From assembly GCF_900142715.1 (NCBI RefSeq), contig NZ_FRBX01000005.1, forward strand, positions 310,001 to 374,000: DNA of 64,000 nucleotides, given 5' to 3'. This document shows, in pieces, positions 52,197 through 60,433 of the stretch (positions are counted from its first letter, which is position 1; every line of letters starts with the position of its first letter). The position numbers and the translations under genes are program-made. The DNA comes from Flavobacterium pectinovorum. Its GTDB lineage: Bacteria; Bacteroidota; Bacteroidia; Flavobacteriales; Flavobacteriaceae. Below the pieces are notes generated by a model. That model saw only the letters and a list, made by a program, of their open reading frames with translations, had not been told where the DNA came from and made no database searches.

Positions 52197-53120
52197 ATGG
52201 AAGAATTATTTAATAAGAAAAATAAAAACCGTGTTCTTAAAGCCGTAAATGGCGAAATGTCTTATCAAAAATTAACGGCTGCTGAATTGCATCAATTTGT
52301 ACAACATTGGAATTATGATGACGGAATTGAACCTTTTGAATGGATTATCAAACAAAAACATCTTGATAAAGGAACAGCACTTTGTTTGTATTGGATGCTT
52401 CAGCCGGATTATTTCTGTAAATTCAAAAACGAAGAGGAAATAAAAGAAGATACCAATTATGAGACTTATCAAATAATAAAAGAAATTGAAGAAAGATATA
52501 TTTCTGGATTTTATGAAGATAAAAATTTTTCTTTTGATCCTAAGCAGGAGTTTTTGGATAAAAATTCTAATACTAGATGCATTCCCGAAGAAATGCAGGT
52601 AAAATCACCAGGAACTGTTTTTGGACGCCAAGATATTGAGTTTGCTTTTTTAAGAAAGCCCAACGAAAAGGAATCAAAAACAATCAATACCAAGATCGCA
52701 GATGCTATAAAGATAATTCAAATCTCAAGTCCTGATTTTATTTATGATCACGCAGATGATGCCATTAAAGCTATAATTGAAAGTGTTGAATATTGGAAAG
52801 AGAAAGAATTAGGAAAGATAAAAATTAAAAATCTGTCTTATCTATGGATGGAGTGTATTCATAAAAAACACAATTGGGATTGGATTATTTGGGATTGGGA
52901 AACCGGAAATAATATTGGTGTTACAAATACTACAAAAGAATTAACGTGTTTGGCAGATACTATCATAAATCATACGATAGATGGATTTCAGAAATCCTCG
53001 ATAATTTCAGATTTATATAAAGATTTGGCAGGAGTAAATAATTTTTATGATTTAAAAAAAGATCCTTACAGCGGAATTGGTTTGCTTTTTAGTACAGATC
53101 ATTTGAATTTTAGAGAATAA
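52197..53120 (+). CDS. DUF4274 domain protein, 307 aa
   Basis: No signal peptide. Residues ~28-85 (LHQFVQHWNYDDGIEPFEWI ... DKGTALCLYWMLQPDY) match the DUF4274 pattern of WN-x-DDG and DKGTAL-x-x-YW. The remaining ~220 residues, with an aromatic WIIWDWETGNNIGV segment, are not assigned. DUF4274 proteins often appear as immunity or effector-associated proteins, but no toxin gene is adjacent. A 29-codon remnant follows. Confidence 0.65.
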   Translation: MEELFNKKNKNRVLKAVNGEMSYQKLTAAELHQFVQHWNYDDGIEPFEWIIKQKHLDKGTALCLYWMLQPDYFCKFKNEEEIKEDTNYETYQIIKEIEERYISGFYEDKNFSFDPKQEFLDKNSNTRCIPEEMQVKSPGTVFGRQDIEFAFLRKPNEKESKTINTKIADAIKIIQISSPDFIYDHADDAIKAIIESVEYWKEKELGKIKIKNLSYLWMECIHKKHNWDWIIWDWETGNNIGVTNTTKELTCLADTIINHTIDGFQKSSIISDLYKDLAGVNNFYDLKKDPYSGIGLLFSTDHLNFRE

Positions 53121-53126
53121 AAACTC

Positions 53127-53216
53127 ATGGCATTAAGAAAAATTACAGTCGAAGGTAATGTCTATTTATACAAATTAATAAATGGATTTGAGATCAGAAA
53201 ATTACTTCAAAAATAA
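53127..53216 (+). pseudogene. Possible gene remnant, 29 codons
   Basis: ATG 53127 to TAA 53214-53216 encodes MALRKITVEGNVYLYKLING and a short end. The start is well formed and reads like the N-terminus of a larger small beta-protein that is cut off. It begins six bases after the DUF4274 stop, so it could also be a real short coupled ORF. Confidence 0.3.
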
Positions 53217-53264
53217 TTGCTTACCTTAGTAAGACCAGAAGTTAAAACCCAAAAACAAAATCTT

Positions 53265-54269
53265 ATGAATAACAAAATTGCCTTTTTTTCGACACAGCCT
53301 TACGATAAGAGCTTTTTTAATAAATATAATACTGATTTTGGTTTTGAATTGGATTTTTACGAAACCCAGCTTAATCCCCAAACTGTTGTTTTAATTGAAA
53401 AAGCTGAAATTGTCTGTGTATTTGTAAATGATATTGTAAACGAAGCAGTCATTAAGCAGCTGGCAGAAAAAAATGTAAAAATTATCGCGTTGCGTTGCGC
53501 CGGTTTTAATAATGTCGATTTAGAAGCGGCCAAAAAATACAATTTAAAAGTGTGTCGCGTCCCTGCGTATTCACCTCAGGCAGTTGCAGAACATGCCATG
53601 GCCATGATTTTAACTTTAAACCGAAAAACACATAAAGCCTACAACAGAGTCCGCGAGCAGAATTTCTCCTTAAACGGATTATTAGGTTTTGATTTATTCG
53701 GAAAAACAATCGGAATCATTGGAACAGGAAATATTGGAAAAGCTTTTGCTAAAATTGCATTGGGTTTTGGCTGTAAAGTTTTGGCTTATGATATTGTAAC
53801 TAATGCCGAAATGGAAAAAGACGGAGTTGAGTTTGTTTCTCTCGAAGAAATCTTCAAAACTAGTGATATTATTTCTTTGCATTGTCCATTAAATGAGCAG
53901 ACTAAACATATAATCAATAAAAAATCTATTGATGAAATGAAAGACAGCGTAATGATTATCAATACCAGCCGCGGCGGATTAATAGAAACGGCCTGTGTTA
54001 TTGAAGGTTTAAAAGAAGGGAAAATTGGCTATTTGGGAATCGATGTTTACGAACAGGAAGAAAAACTATTCTTTAGAGATCTTTCTGCAGATATTATTCA
54101 GGACGATGCGATTCAACGTTTGATGAGCTTTCCGAATGTTTTGGTAACGGCGCACCAGGCCTTTTTTACCAACGAAGCTTTAACGCAGATTGCTTTGGTT
54201 ACTTTTAATAATATAAAATCGTTGTTGGCTGAAAATGATATTGAAAATAAGGCTGCATTGCTGGTGTGA
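53265..54269 (+). CDS. ldhA: D-lactate dehydrogenase-like 2-hydroxyacid dehydrogenase
   Basis: 334 residues from ATG 53265; the open frame begins at a TTG 48 bases earlier but MNNKIAFFSTQPYDKSFFN is the family start. CAGFNNVDLEAAKKYNLKV, VPAYSPQAVAEHAMAM and NFSLNGLLGFDLFGKT closely follow E. coli LdhA. The Rossmann motif is GIIGTGNIG. Catalytic Arg lies in NTSRGG, Glu in DVYEQE and His in TAHQAF. Reduces pyruvate to D-lactate with NADH. Followed 18 bases later by a lipoprotein gene on the same strand. Confidence 0.88.
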   Translation: MNNKIAFFSTQPYDKSFFNKYNTDFGFELDFYETQLNPQTVVLIEKAEIVCVFVNDIVNEAVIKQLAEKNVKIIALRCAGFNNVDLEAAKKYNLKVCRVPAYSPQAVAEHAMAMILTLNRKTHKAYNRVREQNFSLNGLLGFDLFGKTIGIIGTGNIGKAFAKIALGFGCKVLAYDIVTNAEMEKDGVEFVSLEEIFKTSDIISLHCPLNEQTKHIINKKSIDEMKDSVMIINTSRGGLIETACVIEGLKEGKIGYLGIDVYEQEEKLFFRDLSADIIQDDAIQRLMSFPNVLVTAHQAFFTNEALTQIALVTFNNIKSLLAENDIENKAALLV

Positions 54270-54287
54270 AAAATTAAAATCTAAATT

Positions 54288-54884
54288 ATGAAAAAACAAA
54301 TTCTAATAATAATCACAATTCTAACCCTATATTCCTGCCAGAATAAGGATAAAAAGGATTCAAACATCATTAAAACAATTGTTCAGGATACTTTATCAAA
54401 AACAGTAGCCGGAACTGCAGATTTAAGCGAAGCTCCACCCAGAGATGATAAAGCGGTCAAATTAATTAGAAAACAGCTTTTAGTTTTACTAAAAAAAGAT
54501 TTACCTGCAATGACAAAAGAAGATCGCTTTTTTTATTACGAGGCATTTGATTTGAACAATGATAAGAAAAATGAATATTTTGTTGGTTTCTCTAATCCTT
54601 ATTTTTGCGGAAGCGGAGGCTGTTCAGGTTATATTTTAAATAATGACGGAAGTTTAATTAATTCGTTCACCGTAACTGACTTTCCAATTTTCGTAGCAAC
54701 AACTTCTTCCGAAAAATTTCAGGATTTAATCTTTAAAAGTAAAGATGCATTGTATTTGATGAAAATGAAAAATGGTAAATATCCGTCAAATCCTTCCGTT
54801 CAGGAAAAATGGAAAGGAGATTTCCCTAAAGAAAGTACTGAAGTTTTGGATATTTCTGGAAACAAAGAGAAGTATTCGTTTTAA
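54288..54884 (+). CDS. Hypothetical lipoprotein, 198 aa
   Basis: Signal MKKQILIIITILTLYSC with lipobox Cys 17, then a Lys/Asp/Ser linker. The body has DLNNDKKNEYFVGFSNPYFCGSGGCSGYILNNDG; a FG-GAP-like or calcium-loop motif DLNNDKK and two close Cys stand out. Family not recognised. It follows ldhA closely and may be co-transcribed, although no functional link is obvious. A strong terminator follows. Confidence 0.8.
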   Translation: MKKQILIIITILTLYSCQNKDKKDSNIIKTIVQDTLSKTVAGTADLSEAPPRDDKAVKLIRKQLLVLLKKDLPAMTKEDRFFYYEAFDLNNDKKNEYFVGFSNPYFCGSGGCSGYILNNDGSLINSFTVTDFPIFVATTSSEKFQDLIFKSKDALYLMKMKNGKYPSNPSVQEKWKGDFPKESTEVLDISGNKEKYSF

Positions 54885-54890
54885 AAAGTA

Positions 54891-54924
54891 AACCCGACAG
54901 GTTTTTAAAACCTGCCGGGTTTTA
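54891..54924. terminator. Bidirectional terminator
   Basis: AACCCGACAGG and CCTGCCGGGTT form an eleven-base stem with one mismatch around a TTTTAAAA loop; shared by the minus-strand small gene. Confidence 0.85.
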
Positions 54925-54926
54925 AA

Positions 54927-55103
54927 TTATATTTGAGAAAGCCATTCTAAGTCTTCTTTGTCTAAGTCTTCTTGAGAAATAACTCTTCCGTATTTTATAT
55001 CTTCTTCGCTTTTTTTAAGAATATCTAATTCATATTGTTCGAATTGATATAAGTTCAATGAATTACTATTTTCTTGTTTGAGATATTTTATTAAGTTATC
55101 CAT
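54927..55103 (-). CDS. Small antitoxin-like protein, 58 aa
   Basis: ATG 55101-55103 to TAA 54927-54929. MDNLIKYLKQENSNSLNLYQ, then a helical LDILKKSEEDIKYGRVISQE and the end DLDKEDLEWLSQI. EEDIKxGRVISxEDLDKEDLEWL resembles the C-terminal end of RelB/Phd-type or other Bacteroidota antitoxins, which bind their toxin. No toxin ORF is next to it. It follows a membrane protein gene on the same strand and ends at the shared terminator. Probably a real gene; role uncertain. Confidence 0.55.
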   Translation of the reverse strand: MDNLIKYLKQENSNSLNLYQFEQYELDILKKSEEDIKYGRVISQEDLDKEDLEWLSQI

Positions 55104-55130
55104 TGAATAAGATCTAACTGTTTGTATTTA

Positions 55131-55814
55131 CTATATTCTAGAAGTATTAATTTTTTGTTGTTCTTCTTTTATTTCCTTCCTCATTTGAATTTTAAGTTTA
55201 TCAAATGATAATTGATATTTTTCAAAAAAGGCTTTTATTTCATGATTATCTTTTTCCATTTCTTCTATAGTTAATGTTGTAAGTTTAGGAAGATAATCAT
55301 CTGTGAACTTTTTAAAAATTACGTTATAACTATTTTTGACATTCTCAATTAGGTCATGCACTTCATCTGATGAATTTAAAATTGAAGGTTGGATTTCTAT
55401 GTTTAATAATTGATATAAATCATTGTATTTTTTTGAAATAGAACTGAATTTTTCGCGATATTTTTCATGAAATAAATCACGCTGTTCATTATCACCATCA
55501 CAAAAATTATCCTTTTCAAAATTAAATTCAAATACGACAAACAGGAAATCCTCAAAAATCAGATCTCTTGTTTCTGCTGAGTATTTACTTATTATTTTTA
55601 GTAAATTCTCATATCCATTGTGCTTTTGAGTGTAAATGAATTCTGCTCTTCGATATTCAAGATCGATTTGTTTAAATTCCCTATTGTATCTCAAGTCAGC
55701 TTTTATTTCTCTTATCTTTTTACTTCCAGCCCAATAGATTGCTAAGAAAGACCCCAAAAAGGATAATATTGCGGGTAAATATTTATGAGTGAGTTCCCAA
55801 TCGATTTCGTACAT
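55131..55814 (-). CDS. Membrane-anchored hypothetical protein, 227 aa
   Basis: An N-terminal hydrophobic helix (LPAILSFLGSFLAIYWAG, ~13-30) is followed by a basic stretch and a long charged helical cytoplasmic domain to the end. Family not recognised. The plan is the same as cassette gene 2 (1381-2319). It is followed 27 bases downstream by the antitoxin-like small gene, so they are probably one transcript. Confidence 0.75.
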   Translation of the reverse strand: MYEIDWELTHKYLPAILSFLGSFLAIYWAGSKKIREIKADLRYNREFKQIDLEYRRAEFIYTQKHNGYENLLKIISKYSAETRDLIFEDFLFVVFEFNFEKDNFCDGDNEQRDLFHEKYREKFSSISKKYNDLYQLLNIEIQPSILNSSDEVHDLIENVKNSYNVIFKKFTDDYLPKLTTLTIEEMEKDNHEIKAFFEKYQLSFDKLKIQMRKEIKEEQQKINTSRI

Positions 55815-55905
55815 ACTGTAAATTTATGAAGTTAATCACTTTAACAAATATAAAGCAAAAAAAATCTGCCCGAAGACAGATTTAAATATACTAAACAATA
55901 AAAAA

Positions 55906-57609
55906 TTACTCCACCAACTCAACAAATTTAAACTCACCTTCAACAGCAACTTTAGTCAAACCGTGTTTAGATAAATTTTTCATAGACGCATCCCATTTTT
56001 TACCGCTTAAATTTGCAGTAATTTTTAATTGCTGAAGATCCATTTTATTTTCATTTCCTTTTAATAAATCTACGATAAATTTCTCTTCATCAGAAAGTTC
56101 AATCTGAGCTTGTTTTTTCTCTGGACGCATTTGTGGGAACAATAAAACTTCCTGAATCGATGCATTGTTTGTTAAGTACATAATCAAACGATCCATACCA
56201 ATTCCCATTCCAGAAGTTGGAGGCATACCATATTCTAATGCTCTTAAGAAATCTTCATCGATAATTCCGTTTGCTTCATCATCACCTTTTTCAGACAAAC
56301 GCATTTGATCTTCAAAACGCTCACGCTGATCAATTGGGTCGTTCAATTCAGAATAAGCATTTGCAATTTCTTTACCACAAACCATTAATTCGAAACGTTC
56401 TGTAAGCTCAGGATTATCGCGGTGTTCTTTACATAAAGGTGACATTTCTTTAGGATAATCGGTAATGAAAGTTGGCTGAATATAATTTCCTTCGCATTTA
56501 GCTCCAAAAATTTCATCAATCAATTTTCCTTTCCCCATTGTTTTATCCACGTCGATTCCCATTCCTCTTGCAGCTTCAAACAATTCCTCTTCGTTTTTTC
56601 CTGAGATATCAAAACCGGTAAAATGTTTAATAGAATCTGTCATTGTAACACGAGCGTAAGGCGCTTTAAAGTTAATTTGGTGTTCACCAAAAGTAACTTC
56701 ACTAGTTCCATTTACGGCAATCGCACAATGCTCAAGTAGACCTTCTGCAAATTCCATCATCCAGTTGTAGTCTTTGTAGGCTACATATATTTCCATAGCG
56801 GTAAATTCAGGATTATGCGTTCTGTCCATTCCTTCATTTCTAAAGTTTTTAGAGAACTCATAAACACCTTCAAAACCACCAACAATTAATCTTTTTAAAT
56901 ACAATTCGTTTGCAATACGCATGTAAAGCGGAATATCAAGCGAATTATGATGTGTGATAAACGGACGCGCAGCAGCTCCACCAGCAATTGGCTGTAAAAC
57001 CGGAGTTTCAACCTCAAGATAACCGGCATCGTTAAAATAACCACGCATTGCACTAAACAACTTGGTACGTTTGATAAAGTTTTCTTTAACTTGTGGATTC
57101 ACTGTTAAATCTACATAACGCATTCTGTAACGCAATTCAGGATCATTAAAAGCATCATGAACGTTTCCTTCTTCATCTACTTTTGGTAAAGGAAGCGGAC
57201 GTAAAGTTTTACTTAAAAAAGTAAATCCGTCAACACGAACACATTGTGCACCTACTTTTGTAGTAAACAATTCACCTTCGATACCGATAAAGTCACCTAA
57301 ATCAGTCAGTTTTTTAAATACAGTGTTATATAAAGTTTTATCATCACCTTCACACAAAACATCGCGGTTCACGTACAATTGTATACGTCCTTCGCTATCC
57401 TGCAATTCAGCAAAACAAGCTTTTCCCTGATCTCTCACGCTCATCAAACGACCCGCAACGATAACCTTCTTACCTTCTTCAAACGATTCCTTTATCTGCT
57501 TCGAAGTGTGATTTACAGGAAAAAGATTAGCCGGATAAGGATTGATTCCTAAGTTGCGCAAGTTTTGAAGTTTTTCTCTTCTGATGATTTCTTGTTCTGA
57601 TAATGCCAT
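55906..57609 (-). CDS. lysS: Lysyl-tRNA synthetase, class II
   Basis: 567 residues. N-terminal OB anticodon-binding domain (~55-150, VIVAGRLMSVRDQGKACFAEL). Class II motifs in the catalytic domain: FRNEGMDRTHNPEFTAMEIY (motif 2) and GMPPTSGMGIGMDRLIMYL (motif 3). About 65 extra C-terminal residues (FIVDLLKGNENKMDLQQLKI onward) beyond the usual ~505 look like a small winged helix and are common in Bacteroidota. Promoter TATCTTTG lies 24 bases upstream. Confidence 0.97.
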   Translation of the reverse strand: MALSEQEIIRREKLQNLRNLGINPYPANLFPVNHTSKQIKESFEEGKKVIVAGRLMSVRDQGKACFAELQDSEGRIQLYVNRDVLCEGDDKTLYNTVFKKLTDLGDFIGIEGELFTTKVGAQCVRVDGFTFLSKTLRPLPLPKVDEEGNVHDAFNDPELRYRMRYVDLTVNPQVKENFIKRTKLFSAMRGYFNDAGYLEVETPVLQPIAGGAAARPFITHHNSLDIPLYMRIANELYLKRLIVGGFEGVYEFSKNFRNEGMDRTHNPEFTAMEIYVAYKDYNWMMEFAEGLLEHCAIAVNGTSEVTFGEHQINFKAPYARVTMTDSIKHFTGFDISGKNEEELFEAARGMGIDVDKTMGKGKLIDEIFGAKCEGNYIQPTFITDYPKEMSPLCKEHRDNPELTERFELMVCGKEIANAYSELNDPIDQRERFEDQMRLSEKGDDEANGIIDEDFLRALEYGMPPTSGMGIGMDRLIMYLTNNASIQEVLLFPQMRPEKKQAQIELSDEEKFIVDLLKGNENKMDLQQLKITANLSGKKWDASMKNLSKHGLTKVAVEGEFKFVELVE

Positions 57610-57632
57610 TTTGTGCTCTTTTTTTAAGTGTG

Positions 57633-57640
57633 CAAAGATA
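57633..57640 (-). promoter_or_regulatory. -7 promoter element of lysS
   Basis: Minus strand TATCTTTG matches TAnnTTTG, 24 bases before the start codon. Confidence 0.7.
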
Positions 57641-57714
57641 AAGAAAAGAAAGTAGATTTCAGAATGCAGTTTTTAGATTTTTTGCAGCAGAAATTTATCG
57701 TATTTCAATCATCT

Positions 57715-57796
57715 TCAGTCCCGCTCCCGAAGCTTCGGGACACTTGTATCTTTTTTGCAGAAAAAGCAAAAAAGGATACCGCTTCTATCGGGGCTA
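57715..57796 (-). repeat. Dispersed palindromic element, copy 2
   Basis: On the minus strand it begins CTAGCCCCGATAGAAGCGG and continues TATCCTTTTTTGC, a diverged copy of the element at 5628-5711. It carries an embedded CCCGAAGCTTCGGG palindrome at 57727-57740. Part of the 436-base gap between lysS and the first lipoprotein. Confidence 0.6.
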
Positions 57797-57849
57797 GATT
57801 AGAGGTTTTAGTTTTTAGGAGAGGTTTTTGCTGGAGTGTCTACGCAATC

Positions 57850-57953
57850 TTGTCATTCCGAGGAACGAGGAATCTTCACAAGTAGCTCCACAAACAAAAT
57901 CGCCAATCTTTGCAGAGTTTCTTGCGAAGATTCCTCGTTCCTCGGAATGACAA
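57850..57953. repeat. MITE-like palindromic repeat, copy 2
   Basis: Perfect 28-bp arms 57850-57877 (TTGTCATTCCGAGGAACGAG...) and 57926-57953 around a 48-base interior that contains CCAATCTTTG. The interior is a diverged reverse complement of the interior of the copy at 35381-35480. No coding capacity. Confidence 0.8.
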
Positions 57954-58045
57954 AACAGTCAATTGAATATTATTTGATAAAAAGAAAAATCGAAAAGAAA
58001 CCTCAGTATCTTAGCATCTCAGAACCTCAGAACCTTTCAAAAAAA

Positions 58046-58771
58046 ATGAAATTCATAAAAGCCTTTGTAATTCTATTTCTGGTAACAAGTTGCCAGGTCA
58101 CAGAAACCATCACAATTAATCCGGACGGGAGTGGAAATATTGAAGTAGTACAGCTTCGTGATGAAAATAGTTATATGCAATTAGCAGGCGAAAGTTATTC
58201 TCATGAAGAAGCTTTTAAAGATACAGCCTATGTTTTTAAAGAATATATTGAAAAATACAAAGAGAATTTTTTAAAGTATACACCCGAAGAGCAAAAGCTA
58301 TTTCAAAAATATTCTAATGTAAAAGTGCATATTAAAGAAAGCTCTTTCGAAAAAGAATTTAAAAATGTTTTTTCGTTTGATTTTGGTAAAGTTTCGGAAA
58401 TTCCGGATTTGTATAAAACAGAAAATTATGCAGGTGATATAAAGTATAATTATGCCTTAACTGCCGAAAGTCATTATTATAAGGTAGAATATGCTTTTGA
58501 TGGAAAAGTTTTTAAGCGCCTGGTTTCTATTACAGATCCAGTCGAACTTCAAAAAACAAAAGATGAATTTAAGAAAACGGGCTCTAAATATACTTCTTTA
58601 AAACTGACGCAAACTTATACGCTTCGCTATCATTTTCCGAAAAAAATAAAATCCGTTTCAAATGAAAAAGCCATTATTAGTCCGGATAAAAAAACTTTTA
58701 CTGTCGAATTTCCACTTTTAGATTGTTTGCAAAATCCGGAAATGACAAATTTGGAAGTGGTTTTAGAATAA
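58046..58771 (+). CDS. Lipoprotein, tandem paralog 1 of 3, 241 aa
   Basis: Start at ATG 58046, which gives signal MKFIKAFVILFLVTSC (Cys 16); the frame is open upstream only because it runs through the repeat element. The family core follows: VTETITINPDGSGNIEVVQL at the mature start and a C-terminal YTLRYHFPKKIKSVSNEKAIISPDKKTF... The same beginning and end recur in the next two genes. Probably periplasmic or surface-exposed; function unknown. Confidence 0.85.
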   Translation: MKFIKAFVILFLVTSCQVTETITINPDGSGNIEVVQLRDENSYMQLAGESYSHEEAFKDTAYVFKEYIEKYKENFLKYTPEEQKLFQKYSNVKVHIKESSFEKEFKNVFSFDFGKVSEIPDLYKTENYAGDIKYNYALTAESHYYKVEYAFDGKVFKRLVSITDPVELQKTKDEFKKTGSKYTSLKLTQTYTLRYHFPKKIKSVSNEKAIISPDKKTFTVEFPLLDCLQNPEMTNLEVVLE

Positions 58772-58828
58772 ATTCAAATAATTATCAAAAGAAAGTATCT
58801 TCGCTGCTCACTAATCTAAATCTGAAAT

Positions 58829-59605
58829 ATGAAAAAATATTTACTTTATTTCCTTGTTGCATTATGTATATCAAGTTGTACGATTAAAGAAAAAATGATA
58901 ATAAATGAAGATGGTTCAGGATCTTTTTCATACGGTTTTGACATGGCAGCAATGTATAAAATGGGAATGAAAAGTACTGATACCTTAAATAATAAAAAGG
59001 TTATTGATACTTCTTTTAATTTTAAAGAACTTTTTGACAAAGCAAAAGATAGTATTGCAAAACTTCCGGCTGCTGATAAGGAAATGCTTAAAGTGCTTGA
59101 AAATTTTAAAATTAATTTAAAAGTAAACGAAGAACAAAAGCAAATGGAATATAATATGACATTTGATTTTAAAAATTTAGACAGCATTCAAAAAATGGCA
59201 TCTGCAACACAAGCTATGGAAAAGCTTGCACTTTCTGATAAAAAACGACTTGGAGCACTAAGTGCAGCACCAAAACCGGAGAGTAATAATGCAGCATCGT
59301 TTATTTATGATGGAAAATCTTTTGTAAAAACGATTGTTTCTTCCCAGGATAATAAAAAGACAGCTAAGCCTAAAAAGAAAAACAAAAAGAAAGAAGACGA
59401 TCCTTTTTTGAAAAAAATGGATGATATGCTGAAAGAATGTAAATATTCTATGGAATATCATTTTCCGAAAAAAATAAAAACAGTTTCTTTAAAAAATGCA
59501 GTAATTGCAACAGACAGGAAAAGTTTTATTTATGATGTTCCTTTAGAAAATATGCAAGAGAATACCGATATGGAAATAGGTTTTAAAGTACTATTTGAAG
59601 ATTAA
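58829..59605 (+). CDS. Lipoprotein, tandem paralog 2 of 3, 258 aa
   Basis: Signal MKKYLLYFLVALCISSC (Cys 17), then TIKEKMIINEDGSGSFSYGF and a helical middle (FNFKELFDKAKDSIAKLPAADKEML...). The end repeats MEYHFPKKIKTVSLKNAVIATDRKSF. A Lys-rich stretch KKTAKPKKKNKKKEDD sits near residue 185. The paralogs share the N-terminal NxDGSG strand and the C-terminal YHFPKxIKxVS segment. Confidence 0.87.
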   Translation: MKKYLLYFLVALCISSCTIKEKMIINEDGSGSFSYGFDMAAMYKMGMKSTDTLNNKKVIDTSFNFKELFDKAKDSIAKLPAADKEMLKVLENFKINLKVNEEQKQMEYNMTFDFKNLDSIQKMASATQAMEKLALSDKKRLGALSAAPKPESNNAASFIYDGKSFVKTIVSSQDNKKTAKPKKKNKKKEDDPFLKKMDDMLKECKYSMEYHFPKKIKTVSLKNAVIATDRKSFIYDVPLENMQENTDMEIGFKVLFED

Positions 59606-59672
59606 AAACCAAAATTGCAAAACCATATTCTTTAAAATAGTCTTCGTATATTTGATAAAAAAATTAACCACG

Positions 59673-60428
59673 ATGAAATTATATAAATTACTTAGTTTTT
59701 CTTTTTTATTAGCAACCTTAACAAGTTGCACTTTCACCGAAAATATTTATGTAAGCGATAACGGAACCGGAAAATTTGCTCTTGATATGGATGGTTCTGC
59801 CTTAATGGAAATGGCAGGAGATCAGCTTGGAAGCCAAATGGGTGCCGATGCCAAAAAAAATATCGATTCAACTTTTACCTTCAAACAATTATTGGCAGAT
59901 AAAAAAGACAGCATCGCAAAATTATCTCCAGAGGTTCAAAACGAAATCAAAAAACTGGAAGATCTTACGGTGAACCTGAAAATGAACGGTGAGAAAAAAG
60001 AATTTCTGATGGCATTTTCAAAAGATTTTAAAAACGTAAACGAATTGCAGGATGTTTTACAAGCCATGAGTACACTTCAAAAATTAGAAGGAGGCTCAAA
60101 CGCTTCAAATCCTTTTGCAGGTGGTTTGGGAAAAAATAATAGTACATTAAGTTATACTTACGACGGAAATAAATTTACGCGTAAAGCAATAATCGACAAA
60201 CAAAAATCAGCCGAAAAGGCTAAAGATAGTGCTGCAGATATGTCAAATATGATTTTTGCATCTTCTAATTATATTTTAAAATATCATTTCCCTAAGCGAA
60301 TTAAAAAGGTATCAAACCCAAGTGCTTTGTTTAGCGACGATAGAAAATCAATTACATTACAATACTCTTTTACGGATTATATGGAGAATCCTGACAAACT
60401 TAACTTTGATGTTGAGTTTGAAAAATAA
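59673..60428 (+). CDS. Lipoprotein, tandem paralog 3 of 3, 251 aa
   Basis: Start at ATG 59673, giving MKLYKLLSFSFLLATLTSC (Cys 19); the open frame extends 26 codons upstream without a signal. FTENIYVSDNGTGKFALDMD, the middle DSTFTFKQLLADKKDSIAKL and ILKYHFPKRIKKVSNPSALFSDDRKS match paralog 2 closely. Ends six bases before lipB, so co-transcription is likely. Confidence 0.87.
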   Translation: MKLYKLLSFSFLLATLTSCTFTENIYVSDNGTGKFALDMDGSALMEMAGDQLGSQMGADAKKNIDSTFTFKQLLADKKDSIAKLSPEVQNEIKKLEDLTVNLKMNGEKKEFLMAFSKDFKNVNELQDVLQAMSTLQKLEGGSNASNPFAGGLGKNNSTLSYTYDGNKFTRKAIIDKQKSAEKAKDSAADMSNMIFASSNYILKYHFPKRIKKVSNPSALFSDDRKSITLQYSFTDYMENPDKLNFDVEFEK

Positions 60429-60433
60429 TTAAA

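Noticed and set aside
57628..57885. Plus-strand ORF of 85 codons upstream of the lipoprotein trio
   Set aside because: It reads through two repeat elements (57715-57796 and 57850-57953), so the frame is a by-product of repeats.
57836..58045. 70-codon N-terminal extension of the first tandem lipoprotein
   Set aside because: It is the translated palindromic repeat; the lipoprotein signal begins at ATG 58046.
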